64,000 bases of DNA. It comes from Cheiracanthium punctorium (lineage: Eukaryota; Arthropoda; Arachnida; Araneae; Cheiracanthiidae). Position numbers and translations under genes: made by a program. Every line of letters starts with the position of its first letter. Within the stretch, counting starts at the first letter, position 1. The notes under the pieces were generated by a model. That model had not been told where the DNA came from. It saw only the letters and a program-made list of their open reading frames with translations, and made no database searches. The stretch is taken from NCBI GenBank assembly GCA_038373885.1, contig JAWZYV010012513.1:119056-183055 (forward strand). The letters are read 5' to 3'. Below are positions 10,329 through 22,316 of the stretch, piece after piece.

Positions 10329-13300
10329 GTAATTATAGTTTTAAGTGATGCAAAGTAATTGTTTAGTGTGATTTTCATTGCAATTTCTATTGATTGATTT
10401 TTGTATAATGGTGCAGTACCCAGATATTAAATGATTTTATAGTTTGCAAAACAATGAAAACTTGAATTTATCTATAATTGCTTTAAAGTCCAAGAGCTGC
10501 TTACAGTACTTAGGTACAGTACTTCGTAATTTCTGTACGAGCCCTGAAATGCAGTCATCCAACATAATACTTTTCCTTTTAAAGCCATTAAAAAATGGTT
10601 TAAGTCAGCATATATTTTTCTTCTCACCACTGACATTTTTCAGAATATAATGCTAAAATTTTGTACATCACCTCATTTGTGCATGGGGCACATTTTAGTA
10701 ACTAGGAATTTTTTTTGTACAGCAGTCATATGTGAATTTAAAAAGTGTCACTTTTAAATTTGTACACTTTTGGAAATTATTTTCTCAACGGGTAAAATCA
10801 TACAAGCCGGTGCCCACCCCATGTAAACATGGCGACAGTCGCTGGAGCTTGGCGGCCGCCAAGCTCCAGCGACTGTCGCCAACCATTTTCCACTATCAGC
10901 ACATTAAAATTGCACATATATTCCACTAAAAATGAGCAACCAGTGGACCGTTTTTAACTAAAAAAATCTCAGTGGATTCAGCAACCTAGTTGTACAGCTA
11001 TCTAAACTAGGCAATCAGTGGTCCGTTTTTAACTAAAAAAAACCTCAGTGGATTCAGCAACCTAGCTGTACAGCTATCTAAACTAGGCAACCAGTGGCCC
11101 GTTTTTAACTAAAAAAACCTCAGTGGATTCAGCAACCTAGCTGTGCAGCTATGTAAACTATGCAACCAGTGGACCGTTTTTAACTAAAAAAACCTCAGTG
11201 GATTCAGCAACCTAGTTGTACAGCTATGTAAACTATGCAACCAGTGGACCGTTTTTTACTTAAAAAAACCTCAGTGGATTCAGCAACCTAGTTGTACAGC
11301 TATGTAAACTATGCAACCAGTGGACCGTTTTTTACTAAAAAAACCTCAGTGGATTCAGCAACCTAGTTGTACAGCTATGTAAACTACACAACCAGTGGAC
11401 CGTTTTTAACTAAAAAAAAACAACAACAGTGAACTAAGCAACCTAGTTGTACAGCTAATGTAAACTGGGCAAACACTGGCCCGTTTTCAACTCAAAAAAA
11501 CATCGGTGGATTAAACAACCTAGTTGTACACCTCTTATAAAGTCAGTATGATTAGAATAGCACGTAAATAGCACTTACGAAAACATAAACACTTCAAATA
11601 TCAATTTAAAATTCACATTAAAAACCTTAAACATCGAAAGATTCGTTAAAAAAGAACACTTACCTCTATTTTTTTGGTAAATAACCGCTCAGAAATGTCC
11701 CCAACACCCACCGGCTTATAACGTACTATATTTCTAACAAACACCCACAAATTCTTTTCTTATATTAACATAACACATTTCATTCCCTTCCATCAATAAC
11801 GCAAACAATTTCAAATTCCCAAACCTGACGAAACACGTATTCTTTATGGTTGCCAGTCACAACTACCACCGGCAGTTGGCGGTGCATTGCTCACTCTCGC
11901 GTCAGATTGTTCGCCAATGATTTGTAAACAAACCATTGACATGTAAACAAAGCACCGTATACGGAATATAGTCCTCTCAACGTAGCGAAAGAAATATTTT
12001 CTTAACGTAGTCTTTTTTCCCTCCTAATTGATAATTTTCCCCCTCCTATTTTGATAATTTTTTTTCAATTTACATCATCCACTTCTCTAATAGGTAAATA
12101 ATTAAAGTGCGTTACTACCTTTTTGGGACACCCTGTATAATTTTAGTCTTTCATATTGCTGATCTTTCTCTCATGCTGTTATTATTATTATCATCATTAT
12201 TATTATTCTTTTATTTTGCTTTAATACTGTATACTCCTTGAAAAACTGTGTTTTGTCATATAGCTGCTGTTTAGTAAACACTGCAACAAAAAATGCTAAT
12301 TAATAACATTTACATGATCTTTTGTCTGACTAAATGGAGTGTTTTTAATTTAAAATATGTGTTTATTATTTACTTTAGTTTTATTTCTTTTTTAGAAGAG
12401 CCCGAATGTGAATATGAATTAAATTCTAATTAATAACATTTACAGTATCTTTTGTCTGACTAAATGGGAATATTTTTAATTTAAAATGTGTGTTTATTAT
12501 TTACTTTAGTTTTATTTCTTTTTTAGAAGAGTCAGAATGTGAATATGAGCTAAATGTAGATGCTATCCTAGCTTTCAGAGCTGCCAAAGAAGGTAATTAT
12601 TGTTCTAAACGATATTTTTATGTGATTTAAAAAAAGGGGGGGGGGTAACAACGAAAAATTGAGTTACTCTCGATAATAATTCGATTTAGATTTTTCTTTT
12701 TGTGGCTTTAAAAATATTAAAAGGGGCTTTCATTAAACTGTAGATTATATTCAGTGGCGTAGCCAGAAAATTTTCATTGGGGGGAGGGGTTTACGACTAC
12801 TTCAACTCATGTATATGTATAGGTGTTTGTGATAAGGGAGTGAAGAATATACATTTTGCATGGCAAAAAATTCCTCATGGGGGGGGGGGTGTTATGACCC
12901 CCTGAACAACCCCCCCCCTTAGCTACGCCCCTGATTATATTGTATTACATGTATTTCATATTTAATTCTCTCCCTCCCCTGACCCCACACACGCGAATAC
13001 ATTACTCATCTAAATTCGGGGTTCCTCGATGATACAAAATTTTTGGACTATTTGTGTAAAGTTTAGCTTCTCGAATTTTTTTAAAATTACCATTATTAAA
13101 TTTTCATTTTTAAATTGTTTTTGTGAATTGGAATTTAATTGTGGTTTTAACACTTTTAAGTTTATGAAAGGAAAGGTGTATCAAAAATAAAACTTTTGGT
13201 AAACTTTTGAGGTAACTTCCACTGGACAAAACTTTTCTCTAAATGTTCTCATGGATGAAAAATTTCAAGTATTATTAAGAATATCTGTTTAGAATTAAAA

Positions 13301-16300
13301 TATGTATGTGTAATGTATAAAAGGACAGTAAAAAGTAATTTTGGTTTCATTTTCTTAAAAAGGGTATTATTACTGTATCATTTGCTTACCAGTCATACAT
13401 GAATTTCTACATCCTTTTTCTTGGAGTTATATTATTTGTTTTTCAAGTCTTGAGACTCAGAGACGCTATGTTCAAGCCTCATTTACGGGGCAAACATCAT
13501 CATATATATTCTGTTTGATTGAATACGAGACCAGAGGGAAGCAGAGCAATTTCTGTGCAAATCATATTGTTTCATTTGTTTAAATATGACAACATGCTGA
13601 AATTGGGAACTTCCTGTCATTTCTAATGCTGATAGACCTATGTTTGTACCTGTTTCCACTCCCCCTTTTCCCTCTTCTCATATCTTGTAAATTATAATCA
13701 AACTGGTATAGATATTTAATAAATCATGAAACCTTCTTTAGTTTCAATCTTTTGTATTTGTGTATACCGTAAAATCCTGAAAGCAACCCACCTTTTTTGA
13801 AAAGTAAAACAGATAAACTTTGGGTAGTTATAATTGAGATTAAAAAAAAAAGTTTTTAGTATTAATTCAAAGTACAGAAGATGAATAATAAGAATGAAAT
13901 AATTATAAATTAAATGGTAATTGAAAAAAACATTAATTAATAATAACCCTTATAATTTAATAACAGATAGCATGTTTCAATTTCACCACCTTCCAATAAA
14001 AGAACTGTGACAATGAACATGCCATCCCAGTATTTCTAACTTCTCCAAGAAGACATTTTTTGACACAATAAGAATGCGCTCACTGACTATTATACAAGAA
14101 AGTGACTATTTTGTTTTCTCCCAGAACGAAGATCTGAAGTGAAGCTGGAAACCAATCGTGTGACGTGAACAAAACAAGTGGAATTGACCTTAAAGAAGGG
14201 TTGTTATGATTTTGCCCAACTCAAAAAATCCTGAATGGGTTTTTGCAAAAAAACCCAAGAAAAACCCAACTAGGTTTTTTCAAAATTTCAACTCTAATTA
14301 CGTAGATAACACATCTCTTAATATCAGTACACCACTTATAAAGTTTATAAAGAGCTCCCCAGCTCCCCCCACACCACTACTACCAAAGGAAAAAAAAAGT
14401 TAGACTTCACACAGGCCTAAAAACTTTTTAGAGAAAATTTTTATGCCTATCTGTATTAAAATGAATAAGAATTTTTTAACCATAAAAATCATTAGTTAAA
14501 AAAGCTCTAATTAAGCACCAGCATATCACTGTTAAAATTATCACTAATAGTCAATTTAACTAAGAGCAAACCATGATTGGGGTTGTTATTGTTATTGATT
14601 TATATGTTTTTTCATGTATGATTAATATAATTGTAATTAGTTTAGTTATTACTACTAATTTAGCCATTTTTTATTTAGAATTGATTTTTGCAGTCAATTA
14701 GTTCCTTTAAGTTGTATTTAGTAATAAGCAAACTTTTTTTCAAATATTCTGAAACCCCATCCCTTCTTCTGAAAAACCCTGAAAAAACGTAGTGGGTTGG
14801 TTTTAAAAAAAAAAAACCCGGGTTTTTAACAACCCTGCCTTAAAGATTGAATACAGATTTGAATGATAACAGTGAAAGCTAGATTTACTTGCACATATGA
14901 AATACCGTATGTATGCTCTGATGAGATGAGTGGAAAAAAAAGAGGGAAGGGCTTATATTCAGGATGATTGAATGATTTCACTTTTGATGAGAAAAGGGAA
15001 GGGCTTATATTTGACAGCGTTTTCACTAGAATGCGAGAGCACGAGAATTGCTTTCTTCTTCTTTTTTTTTTTTTTTTTTTTTTGCATTAAAAAATTATTA
15101 CTGCAAGAAATTAACACACTCTACAAATCGATTTCTCAATAAATAAATAAATTAGAAAATAATGAAAACAGTTGTAAGTTCAACACAAGAGTGTAAATGT
15201 GGATTCTGAAGGGCTCATAAAGTCTATGAAAGAAAAAAAAGGGGGGCAGTTACTTTTATTGCATGTATGTGAGCCTGACTGGGAGGCCAGTTAGATGCAA
15301 TTAAAAAAAAACTAAAAATCATAATAACCCTGTTTTTGGGTGTTTACCCAAGGCAAGGATAAAGTACCCATTTATAAATACCTTACCTGCTGGGTAATTG
15401 CCCAATCTGAATTTATAGTGAAGAATTCTCACTTTTTAAAAATGCATCTCAGTTTTGGGAAAGGCTGAGAAATTCTCTCCCATTTTTTTTTTCTGTAATG
15501 AAAATCCTGAGGGAATCTTTTCATAATATGTTAATTGAATTTAAAAAGGAATTGTAATTATATTTGTGTTCTTTAAATATCTCTATTTACCATAAATAAA
15601 AAAAAATTCCATTTTAAAAAGAATAAATTCTCAAAAATTGTAGCTGCAGGGTTTCCAGTTACTGGGACATGAACTTCTCGCCAGAACCCTTTCTTGATGT
15701 CATGTAGATTCTGTTTACTCAATCTAGAGATGAAACTGTCAATCAAAGTTCAAGCAAATTAAAATTAATGTGCCACCCTTGGTCTTTTTGTAGTGAATTG
15801 CAGAAACAGATCTATTTAACTAAAAACTCGTGGAAAAATGGGGCTCTTTCTGGAACAACAATACAGTGCTAAATGTGATAAATCTTCAAAACTTTAGCCA
15901 TGGGTCTCAGGTACTCCACAGCTTCGTCGACTATATACAGAAAAGAAAATAAAGAATTGTTGATTCTGTAAAACAGTCTCATCACACTGCCTAACTCACT
16001 TTTTTGAGCATAATAGTCTTTTATGATAGCACTCTTTATATAAGAAATATGCACTTTTTTTTTTTTTTTTTTTTTTTGTTTGTAATGGCATTAACCCTCC
16101 AAGCGGTTGTGACTGAATTCCTGTCCACTGTATTCCAGTTTTCATTGCATTGCATCTATAATTTAAATTATATATAACACTAAGATATCAACATTTCCTA
16201 TGATATTAAAGCTTATATGTAATTCCAGAGCCTATTTTTTAATAATTATGAATATCCCCAATTAATAATTATGAATATATATTAAAACTTTTTGATATGT

Positions 16301-19300
16301 ATAATTTAAAAGCTGCATGGAAATTTTACCGTAAAAATAACTTTCCATTATTTTACCATTTCCAAAACACTCAGAGGATTTAATAAACACTTTTGTGTTC
16401 TATTTTTTAGAATAGTCTCAACTATTCTTTTTTGCATGAATAGTCTCCAAAAAGTTATTAATGAAACTTTTACACCACTCAGTAAACTAAATGGCATTTT
16501 TTGATTCTTTAATTTTATAAAGTTGCACCTGAGTATGATTTTTACCCAATTAGTATGAAGGCAATTATTTAATGTTAATTTTGGCCGTACTACCACAATT
16601 CTCAACTTTTAGATTTTTCAGAAAGCTTCACAAGTATACCTATATCCACACTAAAAAAAAAAAAGAAAAGAAAAGTTTGTCATGTGTTAACTTTTGTCCG
16701 CAGCGTTCTTAGATGTAAATTTCTTTAGTTTGAAACACAAATATGATTTCTGTTTTCTCTGTATACTAACTGTTCTTCATTACCTTTTTGTTTGCTGTTG
16801 TAATAATTCTGATGTTCTTTAAATTGCTGTTTAAGTTCATTTATTTGTCTATAATTAGAATTTTGAGTTTTCCCCATCCATTTTATCAAAACAAAAAAAT
16901 TGTCTTTGCTGCATAATTTGAAATTCTTTTTACTGTGGGTCTGCATAAAAATCAGATTTCTGACCTAGAAAACACTAATTCTATGTTAAATTGACTTGAT
17001 TTGTCCCATATTTCCCCTATGAAAAAATGGGACATTCAGCTAATCAGTAAATTTAGCAAGTATTAAAAATCTACTTCAGTATCATCATCACTTACCATAC
17101 CAGTGGGGAAGAATCCTATAATTATTCCTAACTATCCTATAACTTTAAAAGAAAGTTCAATTTCATTGATAATATAAAATTTTTCATATTTTGTCTGTCA
17201 CAGAGTTGAAGAAGGAAGAGGCAAAAGAATTAGGTACTAGTGAGAGTGACAGTGTAGTTATTCTTGATTCTGATGTAGAAGATTTTGAATTTGTTGAGCT
17301 TGGAAGTCTGCAGACATGTAAGTATTACAGTAATTTGTTACTTAAAGACATGACTTTGTGTTACATCTTAATTAGCATTCAAATATTAGTTATATGGTGA
17401 CTGAGGATTAGAGATGAGACGGGCTCAGCCCGAGCCCGAGCCCGGGCTCGGGCTCTGTAATTCACGATTGCATTCGGGCTCGGGCTCGTGAAAAATTTCT
17501 CCTTTGTTGAACATACTCCTTGAAGCAGATTTTAAAAAGTGATTCATGGGATAAATAGACGTACTTATTTCAAAAAATAGCAGCACTGGGGACTAGAAGG
17601 TGTGTGAAGCTCCAAAATTTATTGTATCCTCTTAATGAAGTAGTTAATTTTATTTGTATTTAGCTGAAATTTCGGGCTCGGGCGGGCTCGGGCTCCAACT
17701 TTAATAATATTGCTCGGGCGGGCTCGGATTAAAAGTCTTCGGGCTCGGGCTTCAAAAAATGAGCCCGAACTCATCTCTACTGAGGATGTTGGTAATTTGG
17801 TTGTTACAATTCGCAAATGTCACATTTGTATATTGCAACAGCCAATTTTTTACCATTGTGTGAAGTAAAAGGAAGTATTCTGATTACAAAAAATTTCAGT
17901 ATGCAGATTTTGAAAATCAATTTTGATTACCTCTAAATTTACTTTGATGAGTTTTTGCATGATCTCTTAGCTTATGCATGTATGTATGTATGTATGCATG
18001 CATGCATGCACAATCTATTTTGACCTACCACTCATCCCTTTTGACTAGTTTAGTTGTGAGGTCAGCATATACATATGTACAGCTGAGGAAAGAAAAAAAG
18101 CCCACTTGTACTTAATTCGGGGATTGTTCGTCGTACAGCAAAGTTACATATACCAATCATGTACGATCGATGTACACTTTAATTTGCTTTGCATAAAAAT
18201 TGCATAAGGGGCCATCTCCATATTAAAATGTACACTAATTTATATCTTGTATAATATTCATAATAAGAAGCAATTTTTATTCGTACTGTTAGAACTAAAC
18301 GACCCAAACATAATTTACAATTATTATAATTTTTAATAAAATATTAATATGAATTATGGATTATTAAATTAATATAAAAATTTATGAATAGCGACGCAGC
18401 CAAATTTAAATAGAAATAAATGCAGAAAGTAATATTACATGACTGTGCAAAATTTAAAATTTTTACGTTCGGTAGTTTAATTGATATTAAATAAAATGTG
18501 TTATTTTCATGCGTTAAGGGACCATATATAAATTTATTAAATGACAGTTTTTGAAAATTACATAAAATAAACATAAAGTAGTTTTACATTCATGATTGTA
18601 GTCAGAAGTACAGAGAACAGATACTTACTCCTGCTAACATTTTGCCTATCTAAGAGAACCTTCAAATACTTGATAGCAATTTCAAAATTAGAAAGATTTT
18701 CAAAATTGTAGGCAGTCGTTCTGCATTTTTTTCTTTAAGTTATGTACATGGACTAAGGAAGTTTCGGAGTCACGGTTCATTTAAACCACTGACTAAATAT
18801 TCTAATTTCTACCTTGATATTCTCAGTACAAAAAACTTTAAAACTAGAAACAGCATTTTCCCTGACAGTTTGACAGCCAAATAAAGAGCAAGTGGGTGGG
18901 TTTTTTTCCCACAGCTGTACATATGTGTGTAACTTATATGACTCAAAAACTATTAGGCCTACAATGCTGAAATTTTATGTTACTCTCATTAAAATTGGAC
19001 TTCATTGAAATGGGATATTGATTTTTGGTTGTGTCAGACTGTTTTAATGTCTTAAGCTCTAAAACAGTTGACCATTTAATGGTCCACTAAAGGTATTCTT
19101 AAAAACCACCCATTATCATCGTCAGAGTGTTGTATAGGTGTTAACAGGTTTCTGTATTATATCTGTACTTTTGTTATTTAATTTAAGGTTTCACAAATGG
19201 CTGTTCTTTCACAGAAAGGGGGTGTGCTTTTTTAAGATCATTTTGAAGTTAAAAAAGCTATGTCAGATGATAACAGTCATGTGAGTATAACACCCATCCA

Positions 19301-22240
19301 AAGTCTAATACTCTAAAGAAAAAAAATAAATTAAATTAAAAAAATGGTGAATTCAATTTTTTTAGTTGGGAAATATAAATAATTTTTGTTTTATGTGTAA
19401 AAATAATTATTTAAAAAAAAAAAAGATTCAAGTTCTTTGCAAAATTTGGGGTATGATTTTATCTTTCAAAATTGCATTATTTCAGTTTTAAATTGCCTGA
19501 ACATACTTTTTCATTTTTGTATAATTCCTATCCAGCTGATTTTTATTAAACATTTTTTTTTTTTTTTTTTTTTTAATATATTGGTCACTGTATTTTCTAT
19601 GATAGTATCCTTATTTCACCTTTACTGGCATCATAGATAAATTTTAGTTTGTCATGCTGATTAACCCTCTCTAAAGTGAAAAATTTCTACTAGCCGTGGT
19701 AACTGGTTAGATTTGTTTTTTATCAATCACTTATACTCTGCAAACCTCGTGAACAAAGAAGGATGAATGCCTGTTGAGTGTCACTCACCATTGTAGTGAG
19801 TGGACTTAAATTTTGGCCAGTTCGTATTTTTTAAATCAACATTTGGTAAGTGTCAACTGACATTCCCCAAGATTAATGCTAGTGCCTTGGATTGGACTGG
19901 AAAACTCTGTTTTGATGCAAGAAATTTTTGTTCAGTGCTATTTCAGTCTTATCAATGAAGCTATTAAAACATTGTGCAAAATGTTTGTTCCCTGTTTGAC
20001 TACAGCAAGGATGACTATCTTTTTTTGACCAGAACAATAAATTTTATTTTAAATAAATTATACTGAAGTATAATGTATCACATTTTTTGTAGATTGAAAA
20101 AAATCATCTATAGTTAACCTCTTGATGGTTGCATTATTTTCAGGAAAACAGTCATAAAAGTTTCTAATCTTTTTATTCCAGAAAATTGTATAAAAATAAG
20201 TACATGTACAATATATGTATTCATTTTAAGGTTTTGGACATTTTGTAGTGTGAATAAAAAAAAAAAAAAAGTTTCTAGCAAAAGCCAATATTCAGGGTTA
20301 TTGTGACTGAATGTCTGTTTCTTAGGAAGCAGGGAATCATTAAAAAGATATGTTTTAAACACTAAAGAAGAGTTTTATTAAACTTACGTCACACAAGAAA
20401 TAAATACAGTGGAACCCCGATCTATCGTTCCTGCATTCATCGTTTTCCCGTATTGATCGTTTTATTTCTATGGTCCCTGCACAAACTGTATTCAAATAAC
20501 GTTAACAAAACCCGCATGTATCGTTCATCAAAAATTCGCTTTCCCGCATTCATCATTGTAAAATGTTTCTTCTGACCGAAATGAAATTAAATATCAAGTA
20601 GATCAATATGGCTTACAAATCTAATTACTTCCTGGTATGATTCTTGGGTTGATGATGGTATAGATGACGAGTTCTTACATCCAGCAGGGATGTGTATGGT
20701 GTGAAATGTAGTGATTATATTTCCATTGATTTAGATGTATCAACGTGCGGTACCCTAAGAATGGAAGAAATGTGACGCAAAAGATAAAAATAATCGAGAA
20801 GAAGCTGAGAATAATATTCATGCCGATGAGACTGGGCGAACACTAGTAACTAGTTTATCCTACGCAATAACGGTATTTGAAATTGTATGACTTTTACATA
20901 CAAACATGAATGCACATAAAAATATATTGTGAATATAAGACAAAAAATATATTGTGAATCTTGAGAACTTTGTTTAATTAAAATATTAATGAAAATCCCA
21001 GTGTCAAATTACTGATTTTTTAAAAATAAGTATCACTTAATTTCTACACAACTTCTATTTGTTTCTTTTACAGTTTGGTAGCAAATTTAGTATGTTTGGT
21101 ATACTGTATACATTGTGTGTATTCATAAATACTGTTTTCTTCATATTTTGACTTTAACCCGCATTCGTCGTTTTCCCGCATGCATTGTTTTTTACTATGC
21201 ACCCCTTGAAAAACGATAGATCGGGGTTCTACTGCATTTGTAAAGTTTATTTTAAATGTAAGTACAAAAAGAGCTAAGATTGCACAACACACATTACAAA
21301 TACAGGTATTTGAGTACTGCTACCATCTATTTAAAAATAAACTTCCTCCGAATTCAGTTAAAAATAGTCTGGTATTGTCATCTGTTGTGGAAAATAGATA
21401 TAAAAAAAACGTGCATAAAAATTAAAATGCTTTTATCTTTGTGTCGCAAAACATTTGACCAATTAAAATTTAGCGCATAACGTTGTTGCAAAAATACATA
21501 AAGTACATAAAGCATTAGTCAAATTTCTTATCGCTTTCCTCAAAGAATAGCTTTTGTTTCCACAAATTGCTTAAAAATAACAAAAAGTTGGTTGAATCTT
21601 TTCTTAAATATATATGAAAACAAAAATTAAACGTGTAAATTTTTTTTAAATTAATGTTGAAAATTATTAAACATAACTGGCATCTGCAAAATCTTATGGG
21701 AGTGGGATGGAAATGCTTGTCTTTCAAAGGGTTAATGGAAGAGAACCGTAAAGAATACATTATATAGCAGAAATTAATCATTTTAAGCTTTTTGGTGTAG
21801 ATACTCATATTAAATGTTATATACATGTTACATGTAAAAGAAAACATGGTTCAAAGTAGTAATGTGTATTAATGTACATTTTACAGTTATATTGTATAAG
21901 ATGTTTTTATATCTTGTATAATTTATGTTGTAAATCTGGATGTATTTATATATCAGTTTGAAAAAAAGTATGAAAAGCATATGTGTTGCAACTTATATAA
22001 ATGGGTAAATAAAATGTAATAAATTCCTTTTTTCTCCCAGTGGAATCCAAACTATCTTATGGTATTGGTCCCCGTAATGTAAATGAAGAAGCGCAAACCC
22101 AGAAGAAAATTATGGACTATTTATACGGGGAAAAATCTGCAACCATTGCTGGCTTAGAAACTGCCATGGCTGTGAGCCTTGAGCGTCTCTTTGATATTCA
22201 TCAACCTCCTGTTTGGCCAGTACTGCCTCTCCGTCTGTAA
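10067..22240 (+). CDS. GEMIN8: Gem-associated protein 8 (SMN complex), four coding exons
   Basis: Predicted 213-aa homologue of Gemin8, which links the Gemin6/7 pair to SMN in the complex that loads Sm proteins onto spliceosomal snRNAs, in cytoplasm and nuclear Gems. Spliced coding segments are 10067-10328, 12527-12592, 17204-17317 and 22041-22240; all three introns are phase 1 with GT/AG borders. An N-terminal Tyr/His-rich block (residues 4-36, YSFYHQYLHEHAVLTQYFQR) resembles the YWQHYHQA region of vertebrate Gemin8. It is followed by a Ser/Cys stretch (about 52-72), an acidic stretch (73-95) and a charged helix. The C-terminal block (169-213) with MDYLYGEKSA and WPVLPLRL matches the family end (RLYGDSAA and WPVIPLKF in human). 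The start at 10067 fits the family; an in-frame ATG at 9974 would add 31 residues. Introns are loaded with MITEs. Confidence 0.85.
10373..10829. other. Gemin8 intron 1, proximal part
   Basis: AT-rich intronic sequence with no gene or repeat boundary recognised before the palindrome at 10830. Confidence 0.4.
10830..10881. repeat. 52-bp perfect palindrome in Gemin8 intron 1
   Basis: Two 26-bp arms meet with no spacer at GCGGCCGC. The arms contain GGCGACAGTCGCTGGAGCTT. It is sharply GC-rich in an AT-rich intron. It may be two fused transposon ends or a fold-back junction. It sits about 50 bp before the 75-bp tandem array. Confidence 0.95.
10935..11531. repeat. Tandem array, eight units of about 75 bp
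   Basis: Units begin at about 10935, 11010, 11087, 11162, 11237, 11312, 11388 and 11469, each with GCAACCAGTGGACCG and CAACCTAGTTGTACAGCTA. The last two units are more diverged, which fits a satellite growing from the middle. It is intronic and non-coding. Confidence 0.93.
11532..12110. other. Gemin8 intron 1, after the tandem array
   Basis: No gene. Short words near 11855-11945 (TTGGCGGTGC, GACATGTAAAC) recall the palindrome region at 10815-10881, so the array may lie inside one larger element of about 1.1-1.3 kb. No matching ends were proven. Confidence 0.35.
12119..12139. repeat. Possible end of a mariner-type MITE
   Basis: The word TTTTGGGACACCCTGTATAA resembles the ACAGGGTGTCCCAAAA ends widespread in arthropod mariner-like elements. 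Only one end was found. Confidence 0.35.
12296..12555. repeat. 130-bp tandem duplication across a splice acceptor
   Basis: Two adjacent copies of about 130 bp (12296-12425 and 12426-12555) both hold the polypyrimidine tract, the AG and the start of Gemin8 exon 2. The first copy has AAGAGCCCGAATG after its AG (12396) and the second has AAGAGTCAGAATG (12527). Only the second continues into a full exon with a donor. Confidence 0.92.
12527..12592 (+). CDS. GEMIN8: Gemin8 exon 2
   Basis: A 66-nt exon, phase 1 on both sides, encoding residues 88-109 (ESECEYELNVDAILAFRAAK). Acceptor TTTTAG ends at 12526 and donor GTAATT begins at 12593. The upstream duplicate acceptor at 12395 would run into a TAA after about a dozen codons. 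Confidence 0.85.
12752..12933. mobile_element. hAT-like MITE in Gemin8 intron 2
   Basis: Left end CAGTGGCGTAGCCAG and right end read inward CAGGGGCGTAGCTAAG, flanked by identical ATTATATT (12744-12751 and 12934-12941). It is 182 bp long with G/C homopolymer runs and non-coding. Confidence 0.92.
12942..14187. other. Gemin8 intron 2 between MITEs
   Basis: AT-rich intronic sequence. No gene or bounded repeat was recognised. Confidence 0.4.
14196..14837. mobile_element. hAT-like MITE (AGGGTTGTTA family)
   Basis: The left end AAGGGTTGTTA and the right end read inward CAGGGTTGTTA are flanked by CCTTAAAG at 14188-14195 and 14838-14845. Subterminal regions are rich in AAAACCC/GGGTTTT words. The family recurs at 46202 and 53080-53570. 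Confidence 0.88.
14846..17203. other. Gemin8 intron 2, distal part
   Basis: AT-rich intron with long T tracts near 15060-15083 and 16055-16079. No gene was recognised. Confidence 0.4.
17204..17317 (+). CDS. GEMIN8: Gemin8 exon 3
   Basis: A 114-nt exon encoding residues 110-147. It starts ELKKEEAKELGTSESDS and continues into an acidic stretch ending FVELGSLQT. Acceptor CTGTCACAG ends at 17203, and the strong donor GTAAGT begins at 17318. The charged helix continues from exon 2, matching the charged region of vertebrate Gemin8. Confidence 0.82.
17409..17779. mobile_element. hAT-like MITE rich in CGGGCTCGGGCT
   Basis: Both ends read inward as TAGAGATGAG, flanked by identical CTGAGGAT (17401-17408 and 17780-17787). 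The body carries repeated CCCGAGCCCG palindromic words near both ends. It lies only 91 bp downstream of Gemin8 exon 3. Confidence 0.93.
17970..18015. repeat. ATGT/ATGC microsatellite
   Basis: Tandem ATGT units followed by ATGC units in Gemin8 intron 3. Confidence 0.8.
18080..18917. mobile_element. Tc1/mariner-type non-autonomous element
   Basis: Left end CAGCTGAGGAAAGAAAAAAA and right end read inward CAGCTGTGGGAAAAAAACCC, flanked by TA (18078-18079 and 18918-18919). The target is the palindrome CATATGTACATATG. No transposase was recognised. Confidence 0.8.
18920..20406. other. Gemin8 intron 3 between elements
   Basis: AT-rich intron. The stretch near 18930-19070 resembles 22560-22690, suggesting a dispersed repeat. 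No gene was recognised. Confidence 0.4.
20407..21234. mobile_element. pogo/Tigger-like MITE
   Basis: Left end CAGTGGAACCCCGATCTATC and right end read inward CAGTAGAACCCCGATCTATC. TA precedes the left end; the right flank is CA, probably a decayed TA. CGTTTTCCCGCAT words recur near both ends. It is non-coding and lies in Gemin8 intron 3. Confidence 0.85.
21235..22040. other. Gemin8 intron 3, distal part
   Basis: AT-rich. It ends with the pyrimidine tract and acceptor TTTTTTCTCCCAG at 22040. No repeat boundary was recognised. Confidence 0.45.
22041..22240 (+). CDS. GEMIN8: Gemin8 exon 4 (terminal)
   Basis: Encodes residues 148-213 and the stop TAA at 22238-22240. It contains the most conserved part of the family: KKIMDYLYGEKSA, a following amphipathic helix, and the terminal PVWPVLPLRL. 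This block is the main reason for the Gemin8 call. Confidence 0.9.
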
Positions 22241-22310
22241 AGCATGTTATTGTGTGTTATCATCTGTGTTGGATATTTATACTTCATCATAAATAAGTAA
22301 TTTGTATAAC

Positions 22311-22316
22311 ATTAAA
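22311..22316 (+). other. Likely polyadenylation signal ATTAAA for Gemin8
   Basis: ATTAAA lies 71 bp after the stop codon. It is the nearest good match to a poly(A) hexamer. Confidence 0.5.

Noticed and set aside
10935..11531. CRISPR-like array
   Set aside because: The units are contiguous 75-bp repeats without unique spacers, in a eukaryotic intron.
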